DNA of 41,275 bases from Vulcanimicrobiota bacterium. GTDB lineage: Bacteria > Vulcanimicrobiota > Vulcanimicrobiia > Vulcanimicrobiales > Vulcanimicrobiaceae. A model generated the notes under the pieces. That model was not told the origin of the DNA and did no database searches. It saw only the letters and a program-made list of their open reading frames with translations. The position numbers were made by a program, and so were the translations under genes. The stretch is taken from NCBI GenBank assembly GCA_027459845.1, contig DAIDGS010000011.1:1-41275 (forward strand). The letters run 5' to 3'. Below are positions 27,208-34,037 of the stretch, piece after piece; position 1 is the first letter of the stretch; every line of letters begins with the position of its first letter.

Positions 27208-28004
27208 GCGCGCTCTCCGCCGGTGGCCGCGCGCGCATCGCGATTGAGACGCGCCTGAATGCGGGCGTCGCCGAAGACGCGATCGACGATACCGGGGAGG
27301 AGCTTGATGAGCGCGATCGGCACGTGGTACCCCCATGGAACGATGATGCGCCGGCGCGGGCGCTGGATGGCACGAACGACCGCCCGCGCGACGATATCGG
27401 GGCTCGGTAGCCGGTCGCCCATCGCGGCGTTCATCGGCGAGCGGACGAACCCTGGCTCGATCAGCGTCACGCCGACCCCGAAGCTGCGCACCTCGCGCCG
27501 CACCGTGTCGGAGAGGCCGCGGACGCCAAACTTCGAGGCCGAATAGATACCCATAATTCCCGCCTCACCGGCCAGCGATCCGATGTTGACGATCGCTCCC
27601 CGTCGCTGCGCCTTCATGATCGGAAGGACGGCGTGAATCGCACGCGCACTGCCGAGCAAGTTGACGTTCACCACCCGCTCGAGGTCGGCGTCGCGATCGT
27701 CGCAGAGCGACGGGTGCGACCCGATGCCGGCGACGTTTACCAGCGCGTCGACGCTACCGTAACGCGCGAGCGCCGCACGAACCAGCGCGTCGATCGCGGC
27801 GCGATCGGTCACGTCGGCAACCACCGCTAGCGCGCTCCCGCCCTCACGCGCAATCGCATCGGCAAGCTCGTCCAGCGCGGCACGCTCCCCGCCCGGCGCA
27901 GCCAGGACGATGCGCGCGCCGACTGCGGCGAGCGCCCGGGCGGTTGCCGAACCGATCGCACCGCTGGCGCCGGTGACGATCGCGACCGCATCGTGCAGTC
28001 GCAC
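27204..28004 (-). CDS. Short-chain dehydrogenase/reductase (classical SDR)
   Basis: 266 residues. The nucleotide-binding motif is TGASGAIG, the usual NNAG element is changed to VNVAG, the catalytic serine lies in NIGSLAGEAG and the active-site tetrad continues with YSASK. IEPGFVRSPMN follows. The C-terminal part contains WGYHVPIALIKLLPGIVDRVF, resembling membrane-associated SDRs that reduce lipids or retinoid-like ketones. It is the first gene of the run SDR, SDR, glycosyltransferase, glyS, ppdK. It faces a small divergent gene whose promoter lies at 28017-28045. The substrate is not known. Confidence 0.9.
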   Translation of the reverse strand: MRLHDAVAIVTGASGAIGSATARALAAVGARIVLAAPGGERAALDELADAIAREGGSALAVVADVTDRAAIDALVRAALARYGSVDALVNVAGIGSHPSLCDDRDADLERVVNVNLLGSARAIHAVLPIMKAQRRGAIVNIGSLAGEAGIMGIYSASKFGVRGLSDTVRREVRSFGVGVTLIEPGFVRSPMNAAMGDRLPSPDIVARAVVRAIQRPRRRIIVPWGYHVPIALIKLLPGIVDRVFGDARIQARLNRDARAATGGERA

Positions 28005-28016
28005 GCGTCAGCTCGC

Positions 28017-28045
28017 TTGTGAGGAAAGCATCTCGGGGATATACT
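28017..28045 (+). promoter_or_regulatory. Sigma-70-type promoter of the small gene at 28055
   Basis: TTGTGA at 28017-28022 and TATACT at 28040-28045 are separated by 17 bases, close to the consensus in both boxes and ideal in spacing. Transcription would begin near 28052, only about three bases before the ATG at 28055, giving an almost leaderless message. This is the clearest promoter I could see in the window. Confidence 0.6.
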
Positions 28046-28054
28046 CGGTGCACG

Positions 28055-28234
28055 ATGAATATCCCGGAACGGTTGCGGCAACTGCGACGCGGACTTCTCG
28101 CCCGACGTCGCGCCAAACGCCCGCCCGAAGCCGACGAGCCGCCGGCGGCCGCCGGAGTACGTGCGCCGCTCCCGCCGCGCGTCCCGGTCTTGGCCGGCGG
28201 CGCCACCCGTCCGCTTCCGCCACACGACGCCTAG
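28055..28234 (+). CDS. Small Arg/Pro-rich protein, hypothetical
   Basis: A 59-residue open frame with a strongly basic helical first third (IPERLRQLRRGLLARRRAKR), then a Pro/Ala-rich segment (PPEADEPPAAAGVRAPLPPR) and a Pro-rich end. It has no signal peptide and no cysteines. I do not recognise it. Support for a real gene comes from third-position base use like that of its neighbours and from the good promoter placed so that the transcript starts almost at the ATG, without a Shine-Dalgarno sequence. It lies between the divergent SDR gene and the convergent acetyltransferase. The alternative is that the promoter makes a short untranslated RNA. Confidence 0.45.
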   Translation: MNIPERLRQLRRGLLARRRAKRPPEADEPPAAAGVRAPLPPRVPVLAGGATRPLPPHDA

Positions 28235-28282
28235 GCTCGCGGCGACCGGCGCGGCCGCATCGTCGTCGAGCCGAGCGGGCGC

Positions 28283-28819
28283 TCAGCTCGGAGCCTTGGT
28301 GCGCGCCAGAAAGAGCGCCGGCTTGTCGTTATAGCTGCCGCGTTCGAAGAGCCGATAGCCGCACTTTTCCACGACCCGCAGCGAGGCGCGATGCTCGGGA
28401 TCGATTAGCGCGACGGTCTTCTCGGCGGCTAGCCGCCGATCGGCCCAGGCGACGACCGCGCCGGCGGCCTCGGTTGCGAATCCCTTGCCGTGATGGCGCG
28501 CGGCCAGGGCGAAGCCGAGTTCGGGCCACCCTTGCATCTCCGGCGCGATCGCGCGCTTGAAATCGGCGAGACCGACTTCGCCGACGAAGTCGCCCGCCCG
28601 GTCCTCGATGACCCAGTATCCGAAGCCGAGCAGCTTCCAGTGACCGACGTACGCGAGCAGGCGCAGCCACGTCTGCGATCCGGTCGATGGCTTACCGCCG
28701 ATGAACTGCGTGACTTTCGGGTCGGACCACATCGCCGCGCACTGCGCGAAGTCTGCGCTGGTATGCCCGCGCAGCCGAAGCCGCTCGGTTTCGAGCAGCG
28801 GGACGTCGGTGCCGTCCAT
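28283..28819 (-). CDS. GNAT-family N-acetyltransferase (RimJ/RimL-like)
   Basis: 178 residues. It begins with LLETERLRLRGHTSADFAQC, the usual opening of RimJ/RimL-type enzymes, and has GYWVIEDRAGDFVGEVGLADF in the central sheet, the acetyl-CoA loop ARHHGKGFATEAAGAVVAWA, and NRA-like HRASLRVVEKCGYRLFERG near the end. Family members transfer acetyl groups to protein N-termini or small amines; the substrate here is unknown. The ATG at 28819 is chosen as the family-type start. The 256 bases between this gene and the divergent regulator at 29076 show no other gene that I can support. Confidence 0.88.
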   Translation of the reverse strand: MDGTDVPLLETERLRLRGHTSADFAQCAAMWSDPKVTQFIGGKPSTGSQTWLRLLAYVGHWKLLGFGYWVIEDRAGDFVGEVGLADFKRAIAPEMQGWPELGFALAARHHGKGFATEAAGAVVAWADRRLAAEKTVALIDPEHRASLRVVEKCGYRLFERGSYNDKPALFLARTKAPS

Positions 28820-29075
28820 CACGCGCTTGCCGTGAGGTCCATGGCGGCAGGCTTCGCTCGGCCGCGACCGTCGCCTCCCGCCTGCGCCTCGCGAGGATCT
28901 GGGTCGAGCAATCCGCGCGATCGATCGTATTTTCGGGATAGGACCACCGATAACCGCGCGCCACTTCCACGCGGCGCTGCACGGATTTCGCCGAGGCCTG
29001 CGCGTTAGGCCGGGTGTCACGCCCTCACCTAGCCGCAGGCCGCCGCACGAGCCGAGCGCGAATCCGGAGTGCTCT

Positions 29076-29561
29076 ATGGCCGAACAACGACTAGCACTCT
29101 TTACTTTGCTTTCGCAGTTGCTGATCGAGTATACCTATGAGTTTGACGCGGCTATGGTTCGCGAGCTCGGAGGATGCGCCGAACCCCCTCCGTCGCTTGC
29201 GATGTGGGCCAACGTCCTGCAATACGTGAGCGACGTTGGTGTTACGCCTGCGGAGCTGCGCTCGACGGGCGGTATTGCCGCTCCAACGTTAAAATCGATG
29301 ATCGACTGCCTCAGGCGCCATGGATGGATAACGATTCGTCCGGGAAAGCTCATCGCGTTGACGGCTGAAGGGCGAGAGGCTGCTCGAGCGTTTCCGAAGG
29401 CCATACGGGCAGCCGAGCAGCGATGCGAATCCCAATGGGGAACGGACGTCTTTGCGCCGCTACGGCGCGCGCTCGAAGCCGCATGCGCACGACTTCAGCG
29501 AGGCTATCCTGCGTACCCGATGCCTTCGGCGCACCGCGGAGGCCTCCCAGCCGGAGACTAA
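29076..29561 (+). CDS. Winged-helix DNA-binding protein, MarR-like
   Basis: 161 residues. A helical N-terminal part (FTLLSQLLIEYTYEFDAAMVREL) is followed by a winged helix: VTPAELRSTGGIAAPTLKS as helix-turn-helix, then CLRRHGWITIRPGKLIALTAEGREAA as the wing and following strand, in MarR style. It ends YPMPSAHRGGLPAG, which resembles the tail of some MarR-like regulators. GGAG lies six bases before the ATG. The gene is visibly richer in A and T than most genes in the window and stands at the edge of the decayed region, so recent acquisition is likely. The ligand and targets are unknown. Confidence 0.72.
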   Translation: MAEQRLALFTLLSQLLIEYTYEFDAAMVRELGGCAEPPPSLAMWANVLQYVSDVGVTPAELRSTGGIAAPTLKSMIDCLRRHGWITIRPGKLIALTAEGREAARAFPKAIRAAEQRCESQWGTDVFAPLRRALEAACARLQRGYPAYPMPSAHRGGLPAGD

Positions 29562-29636
29562 GCGCACGAATGAGCGCACGCTCCAGAAATGACGTTCGAT
29601 CCGAAGCAAGAAACAGCGTGTGCCGCGCAACCATGG

Positions 29637-29685
29637 TCACATCGAAGCGCGCGAGACGCTGCAGTGGTGCGGCGTCTCGTATTTT
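29637..29685 (+). terminator. Stem-loop with T-rich tail, copy 1 of a related pair
   Basis: CGAGACGC (29652-29659) pairs perfectly with GCGTCTCG (29672-29679) around a 12-base loop and is followed by TATTTT. It begins with TCACATCGAA and is similar to 30083-30130. It could end transcription of the regulator gene, whose stop is about 90 bases upstream, or belong to a repeated element. Confidence 0.55.
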
Positions 29686-29762
29686 CAAACCGTCGGCGCT
29701 TTATGCGCCTTGGGTTGCGAGTCCGCGCGCAAATTGCCCGCAAGTAGGGATCACGAGCCGAA

Positions 29763-29921
29763 CTATCCGGGACGGGGAACGTCCGCAAAAGTGAGGCGAT
29801 TGCCGTCGCCGTCAGAAAATTCGACCTTCCGATAAAGGCCTGGGGCAATGCCCATGTCCAAGGGTCGGATTCCTCGATGCGAAAGCGCGGAAATCTGCGC
29901 TTCGAGGTCGCTCTTTCCGCA
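29763..29921 (-). pseudogene. C-terminal remnant of a VOC/glyoxalase-family protein
   Basis: On the minus strand about 52 residues match the second half of a vicinal-oxygen-chelate domain: KSDLEAQISALSHRGIR, then KVEFSDGDGNRLTFADVPRP before a TAG stop at 29765-29763. The last block is the hallmark VOC ending with its metal-ligand region. The first half of the gene is absent: upstream the frame runs into the tRNA-like sequence at 29951-30022, so the gene appears cut there. The function of the parent protein cannot be told. It is one of two VOC relics in this stretch. Confidence 0.6.
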
Positions 29922-29950
29922 CACGTTCCGGCGCGTGATGGAAGGGCGTT

Positions 29951-30022
29951 GGGGCGCATCGATGGCGTCGACTGCAGGCTTGATACACCTTGCAGCACCG
30001 GGTTCGATTCCCGGGCGCTCCA
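29951..30022 (+). other. tRNA/tmRNA-like fold, probably a degenerate relic
   Basis: GGGGCGC (29951-29957) pairs with GCGCTCC (30015-30021) to give a 7-bp acceptor stem with one G-U pair; A follows. The T arm is perfect: CCGGG, loop TTCGATT, CCCGG (29998-30014). The D region is short and holds GGCGTCGACTG, close to the GG-N2-TCGAC signature just inside the 5' end of tmRNA. In place of an anticodon arm there is CTGCA/TGCAG enclosing a 14-base loop, like a shortened tmRNA P2 stem. There is no usable anticodon and no tag-peptide region, so it is neither a normal tRNA nor a full ssrA. It may be a deletion relic, an integration-site duplicate or an unusual small RNA. Confidence 0.5.
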
Positions 30023-30081
30023 ACCGCTCTTGCGCAGTCGCTTGAGATGTGTTATTGTCGGCTACGTATCAAGCCTGCAGT
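29971..30081. repeat. 16-bp perfect inverted repeat overlapping the tRNA-like fold
   Basis: ACTGCAGGCTTGATAC at 29971-29986 is exactly inverted at 30066-30081, with a 79-base spacer that contains the T arm and acceptor of the tRNA-like fold. In a transcript the two arms could form a helix that excludes the tRNA-like fold. The second arm is directly followed by the stem-loop at 30083-30130. Confidence 0.75.
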
Positions 30082-30082
30082 T

Positions 30083-30130
30083 TCACATCGAAACGCACGA
30101 GGCGTCGCAGTAATGCGGCGCCTCGTTTTG
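30083..30130 (+). terminator. Rho-independent terminator-like stem-loop, copy 2 of a related pair
   Basis: ACGAGGCG (30097-30104) pairs with CGCCTCGT (30119-30126) around a 14-base loop and is followed by a TTTTGTTT tract. It begins with TCACATCGAA like the copy at 29637. The pair differ by about eight positions, all transitions, and one stem pair changes from A-T to G-C, keeping the helix. Confidence 0.6.
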
Positions 30131-30232
30131 TTTATGTTAAGCGGGAAGCGTGCTCCCTCGGCTGTGTCTCCCTAGGCAGTTGGCCGCAAGTCAACGTCGA
30201 AGCCGAATGGTGATGATGACGGACACTCCCAG

Positions 30233-30282
30233 GCGCTCCACCGATACGCCAAGCAACTCCGGGTTCTATTCCCGGATTCTTT
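30233..30282 (+). other. Second tRNA T-arm-like relic
   Basis: CCGGG (30259-30263) and CCCGG (30271-30275) enclose TTCTATT, a T arm with one change from the standard loop, followed by ATTCTTT where an acceptor strand would be. No 5' half is found upstream. At 30233-30241 GGCGCTCCA repeats the 3' end of the first tRNA-like fold. Nothing else that I can support lies between 30131 and 30385. Confidence 0.4.
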
Positions 30283-30385
30283 AGCCGCCAGGAAGAACCG
30301 ACGAGAGACTCCGTAGAAACGCGCAATCTCGCATTTTCCAAATGGCGCGCTCGCACAAATGCACTACGCCGATAGTGCAGCAATT

Positions 30386-30754
30386 TCACGATTGAAGCGG
30401 CTCGCTGAACGTGATGCGGTTATTGAAAGGGTCGTACACAGTCAATTCGCGAGTGCCCACTCCTGCTCGACGATGCCCGGGTTCATATACTGATACTTTT
30501 TTGGTTGCAGCTCTTCGTGCAATTCGCTTATGCCGGTCATTTGCACGATAACATGCAAGCCCGGTGCTCCATCGCCATGATGCTCACTGAGATAAGACCG
30601 TGATGTTCTCGCGGCGCAGTCCCATGAAGAGCGGCGCGCTTTCCTAAAAACGGTGCTCGAACATGAGATTGAAACCAAGATAGTCGATGTACAACTCCTC
30701 GGCCCTTCGTTCATCGAACATTCGAAACACGGGCACGACGGAGCTAAACCGCAT
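30386..30754 (-). pseudogene. Glyoxalase/bleomycin-resistance (VOC) protein gene, inactivated
   Basis: Starting at ATG 30754, the minus strand encodes FSSVVPVFRMFDERRAEE then LYIDYLGFNLMFEHRF, the start of a glyoxalase-superfamily protein, and stops at an in-frame TAG (30646-30644) where an acidic residue is expected. The frame continues with ESAPLFMGLRREN, then one extra base near 30591-30596 shifts it into SEHHGDGAPGLHVIVQM and MNPGIVEQEW. A missing base near 30455-30458 returns it to GTRELTVYDPFNNRITFSE and a TGA at 30386. The family motifs are recognisable in order over about 123 codons, so this is one nonsense mutation and two compensating frameshifts and not a chance match. It belongs to the decayed stretch and converges on nothing intact. 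Confidence 0.85.
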
Positions 30755-30852
30755 CGGGAACTCGTAAGCTAGGCTGACTCGGCCGCATCTTGCATGGCCG
30801 CGAAGGGCAAGTCTTGAGCGCTATCCGCTCTTTCGATTCCGCGACCGCATTG

Positions 30853-31953
30853 TCATTTTGCGGTAGCTTTGACTTTCGGCTGCGTGTCCGCCCTAAGTTG
30901 CCCGCATGCCGCGGCGATGTCGCGCCCCATGTTGTGCCGCACGGTCACCGGAACTCCCGCCGCTTCGAGCACGCCCGCAAAGCGCCAAATCCGCGCGTCG
31001 GAGGTTCCGGCGTACGGCGCGTCGGGGGTAGCGTTGTACGGGATCAGGTTCACGTGATAGAGATGGCCGCGCATGAGCGCGGCTAACTCGCGCGCGCAGT
31101 CGTCGTCGTCGTTGACGCCCTCGAGCATCACATACTCGAAGAACACTTTACGATTGGTCGCGCGCACGTAGCGTTCGCACGCGGCCAGCAGCTCCGCCAG
31201 CGGATAGCGCCGGTTTACCGGCATGATTCTGGCGCGGATTGCGTCGGTCGGCGCGTGCAGCGAAATCGCCAGATTGACCTGGAGCTTTTCGCCGATGAAG
31301 CGATCGATCGCATCGACCAGCCCTACGGTCGAGATGGTGACGTGCCGATGACCCAAGCCGAAGCCATGTGGATCGTTGAGCAGAGCGACCGCATCCATCA
31401 CGGCCGCATAGTTATGGAATGGTTCGCCCATGCCCATGAACACCACGTTGGTCACGCGCTTGCCGCGGGTCGCCAGTTCGGCCGCAAAAAAGCGCGCCTG
31501 ATCGAAGATTTCGGTGGCCTGCAGGTTGCGCGTAAATCCCGCCTGTCCGGTCGAACAAAACGCGCACGCGAACGCACAACCGGCCTGCGAGGAGATGCAG
31601 ACGGTCGTCCGGTCGCCGCGATGTTCCATGAGAACCGCCTCGACTTCGCTGCCGTCGTGAAGCCGAAAGAGACCCTTGCTGGTCTGCCCGTCGTTCGAGC
31701 GCTGCACGACCACCGGGTCGATCGATGTAAAGCGCATCCCCCGCTCGACCAAGCTCCGGCGCAGTTCGAGCGGGAGCACGGTGGTCGCCTCGACCCCTGG
31801 CCGCAGCTCGCGCGTGGCGGCGCGATAGAGCTGCGCGAGTCGGTACGGCTTAAGGGCATAGGCATCGGCGAACGCGCCGATATCGGGGAAGCCGGCGCGC
31901 GCTACGGTCTGGCCGAGCCACACGGCTTTGGGATCTCGCGTCACGGCCGCCAT
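30853..31953 (-). CDS. rlmN: 23S rRNA (adenine2503-C2)-methyltransferase, radical SAM
   Basis: Methylates C2 of A2503 in 23S rRNA and A37 of some tRNAs using two SAM molecules. Its 366 residues are the usual length. The iron-sulfur cluster cysteines are C126, C130 and C133 (CAFACAFC); the catalytic pair are C119 (TVCISSQAG) and C350 (AAACGQL). FMGMGEPFHNY, ISTVGLV, LAISLHAPTD, MPVNRRYPL, FEYVMLEGVND and NLIPYN follow in family order. A -10-like TACAAT lies against the ATG at 31953, so a start at the GTG at 31944 is also possible. It directly borders the decayed region downstream. Confidence 0.96.
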   Translation of the reverse strand: MAAVTRDPKAVWLGQTVARAGFPDIGAFADAYALKPYRLAQLYRAATRELRPGVEATTVLPLELRRSLVERGMRFTSIDPVVVQRSNDGQTSKGLFRLHDGSEVEAVLMEHRGDRTTVCISSQAGCAFACAFCSTGQAGFTRNLQATEIFDQARFFAAELATRGKRVTNVVFMGMGEPFHNYAAVMDAVALLNDPHGFGLGHRHVTISTVGLVDAIDRFIGEKLQVNLAISLHAPTDAIRARIMPVNRRYPLAELLAACERYVRATNRKVFFEYVMLEGVNDDDDCARELAALMRGHLYHVNLIPYNATPDAPYAGTSDARIWRFAGVLEAAGVPVTVRHNMGRDIAAACGQLRADTQPKVKATAK

Positions 31954-32025
31954 TGTATCACGGCGCGCTCGCCCGCACGGATGCGATTCCCCACGCGCGC
32001 TCCGGCGGGGACGCGCAGCGCGACC

Positions 32026-32691
32026 TCAGCTCGGGAAGAGCGCCGCTTGCTCGGGCGTGCTCTCGCGCTGCGGCGGCGGCTCGTCCAGCTTGGCGCGCAC
32101 GGCCTTCAGATCGGCCCATACCAGCCGCTTCACCGCCGTCATCTCGCCGCCGGTCTGGCGCAGCACGTAGGCGGGATGAAAGGTCGCCATCAGCGCGATG
32201 CCCAGCGGTCCCTCGTACCAGCGGCCACGCATCCGGCTGATCGCAAAATCCGCTCCGAGAAACGTCTTGGCTGCGGGCGCGCCCAAAGCCAGGATCGCCC
32301 GCGGCCGCACCGTTGCGATCTGCGCGTCGAGGTAGGAGCGGCAGTTGGCCATCTCGCTCGGATCGGGCGCGCGGTTGCGCGGACCGCTCGGTCCGCTCTG
32401 CGTCGGCCGGCACTTGACGGTGTTGCAGATGTAGACGTCCTCGCGTGCGAGCCCGATCGCGGCCAGCATCCGCTCCAGCAGTTGACCGGCCCGGCCGACG
32501 AACGGCCGGCCGAGGCGATCCTCCGTTTCGCCCGGACCTTCGCCGACCAGCATCAGATCGGCGCATGGATCGCCCTCGCCGTACACGCTATGCGTTCGCG
32601 TGGCGCCGATCGCGCAGCGGCGACAACCTTCGACCGTCTCGGCGGCGGCCGCCAGCAGATCGATGCGCCGCGCGCGCTCGGCGAGCGTCAC
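32026..32691 (-). CDS. Uracil-DNA glycosylase, family 4 (iron-sulfur type)
   Basis: Removes uracil from DNA to start base-excision repair. It has 221 residues. The likely 4Fe-4S ligands are C23 and C26 (GCRRCAIG), C94 (TVKCRPT) and C117 (MANCRSYL), with family-4 spacing. The active-site motif GEGPGETEDRLGRPFVGRAG (50-69) and the second motif MATFHPAYVLR are intact. The C-terminus ends in a short Pro/Gln tail, EQAALFPS, which is a plausible clamp-binding peptide (QxxLFP-like), though that is inference. Its ATG overlaps the stop of the YbjQ-like gene by four bases. Confidence 0.94.
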   Translation of the reverse strand: MTLAERARRIDLLAAAAETVEGCRRCAIGATRTHSVYGEGDPCADLMLVGEGPGETEDRLGRPFVGRAGQLLERMLAAIGLAREDVYICNTVKCRPTQSGPSGPRNRAPDPSEMANCRSYLDAQIATVRPRAILALGAPAAKTFLGADFAISRMRGRWYEGPLGIALMATFHPAYVLRQTGGEMTAVKRLVWADLKAVRAKLDEPPPQRESTPEQAALFPS

Positions 32692-33032
32692 GCTGCCCCC
32701 GATTCACGCGCGACGATCACCGCTTCGCCGAACGCGACCACTTTGCATGAGTCGTCCGGACCCTCCGAAACGTAGAACTGCAGCCCGATGACGGCGTTTG
32801 CTCCGAGTGGATCGGCGCGCCGGCAGAGCGCGTCGAGCGCCTCGCCGCGCAGTTGCTCGGCGTCGCTCAGCAGTTCGCCGGAGGCTAATCCGATCAGCAT
32901 TCCCAGGCTCCGAAAGGTCGAGCGTAGCCGGTTGCGCGGCCGCGACGCAATGCCCGAGACGTACCCGAGGGAGCGCACCGTGCGAAAGCCCTCGAGTTCC
33001 TCAAACGTGACGACGTCGTCGCGCGCGATCAC
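32688..33032 (-). CDS. YbjQ/UPF0145 (DUF74) family protein
   Basis: 114 residues. It shows the family layout: VRSLGYVSGIASRPRNRLRS in the first strand-helix unit, LLSDAEQLRGEALDALCRRA as the central helix, then the conserved LGANAVIGLQFYV and a final strand with VVAFGEAVIV. The family is a small pentameric or oligomeric fold sometimes called a heavy-metal-binding domain, but its role is not established. GTG at 33032 is the start. It is coupled to the uracil-DNA glycosylase by an ATGA overlap, and starts 36 bases from the divergent glycosyltransferase. Confidence 0.88.
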   Translation of the reverse strand: MIARDDVVTFEELEGFRTVRSLGYVSGIASRPRNRLRSTFRSLGMLIGLASGELLSDAEQLRGEALDALCRRADPLGANAVIGLQFYVSEGPDDSCKVVAFGEAVIVARESGAA

Positions 33033-33068
33033 GAAGGCCGTACGACCACGTCGCGCAAATGGAGCGCC

Positions 33069-34037
33069 ATGGCGGATTCTTCACCGTCGGTGCTCCTCAT
33101 CCGCCTGGACGCCATCGGCGACGCGCTCGCGCTGACGCCGCTCCTGGCAGCGCTGCGGCAGAACGCGATCCCGGTCGACCTAGTGCTCGGGCAGGTCAAC
33201 GCGACGGTCTTTTCCTCGGCGGCGCGGCGAAGGGTCGACGTCGCTCCATTTGCCTTGCGCGCCGGCGACCGGAACAACCGTCGCGCGATCGCCCGATTCG
33301 GCGCGAGCCTAGCGCCGCGCGGATACAGCCACGTGCTGGTCGCGACCGAGGACCCGGGCGGCCTTCGGCTGGCCGCCGCAGTCGGCGCGCCACACCGCGT
33401 CGGCTTCGTCAACGGCTGGGGGAAGCCGTTGAAGACCCTTTGGGCCGCCTCCCGCCTGACGCGCCGCGTGGTAAGGACGGCCGGCCTCGACCCACGCGCC
33501 CCGCACGAGTGCGAGGTGCTCTTCCAGCTCGGTAGCGGCTTGATTGCCGAGCGCGAACCCACCCGCGATCTGGCGCGGTTGCGGCCGCTCTTGCTCGATC
33601 TCGAACCGCCACGCGATGGACGCGTCGTGGTACAAGTCACCGATAAGTGGGCGCGCTTGGGGATCGACGATGGCGACGTCGTCGCGCTGCTGCAGCGCGT
33701 GCAGGCCTTCGGGATGCGCCCGATCGCCGCCGCCTCGGAGCGTGCCTATGCCGACCGTATCGCGCACCGCGCCGCGCTGGCGATCGAACGCTTCGAGCGC
33801 CTTGCAGAGTGGAAAGCGGCCATCGGCGGGGCCGCCGCGTTGGTGGCGCCCGACTCCGGCGCGGTGCACGTGGCCGGGATGGTCGGAACCCCGACGGTGG
33901 CGATCTTCCCCCCGGGGCGCAACGCCGCGTTGCAGCGCGCGCGCTGGGCGCCCTGGGCGGCACCGTCGCGCGTTCTCGAAGCCCGCGCCGGCTGGCCGCA
34001 CGCGGCCGCCGCCGCGCTCGCTCAACTGCTCGCCTGA
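33069..34037 (+). CDS. Glycosyltransferase family 9 (heptosyltransferase-like)
   Basis: 322 residues with the two-domain GT-B fold. The opening VLLIRLDAIGDALALTPLL is the family 9 signature, with the catalytic aspartate in LDAIGD. The donor-binding half contains LVAPDSGAVHVAGMVGTPTVAIF, the other family hallmark. Members add heptose or related sugars to lipopolysaccharide or to other envelope glycans, which points to an outer membrane. The specific sugar is not known, and several residues in the middle part are unusual for waaC/waaF. The last 16 bases overlap the end of the convergent DUF2079 gene. Confidence 0.92.
   Translation: MADSSPSVLLIRLDAIGDALALTPLLAALRQNAIPVDLVLGQVNATVFSSAARRRVDVAPFALRAGDRNNRRAIARFGASLAPRGYSHVLVATEDPGGLRLAAAVGAPHRVGFVNGWGKPLKTLWAASRLTRRVVRTAGLDPRAPHECEVLFQLGSGLIAEREPTRDLARLRPLLLDLEPPRDGRVVVQVTDKWARLGIDDGDVVALLQRVQAFGMRPIAAASERAYADRIAHRAALAIERFERLAEWKAAIGGAAALVAPDSGAVHVAGMVGTPTVAIFPPGRNAALQRARWAPWAAPSRVLEARAGWPHAAAAALAQLLA

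Noticed and set aside
29951-30022. Selenocysteine tRNA or ordinary tRNA-Ser
   Set aside because: There is no long acceptor/T-stem arrangement of tRNA-Sec, no long variable arm and no proper 7-base anticodon loop.
29763-30023. An 86-codon minus-strand gene taken as intact
   Set aside because: Its first 34 codons read through the tRNA-like sequence (ERPGIEPGAARC); only the end is a VOC relic.
31945-31960. Full sigma-70 promoter over the rlmN start
   Set aside because: TACAAT is present but no -35 element stands at a suitable distance, so it is kept only as a remark on the start.
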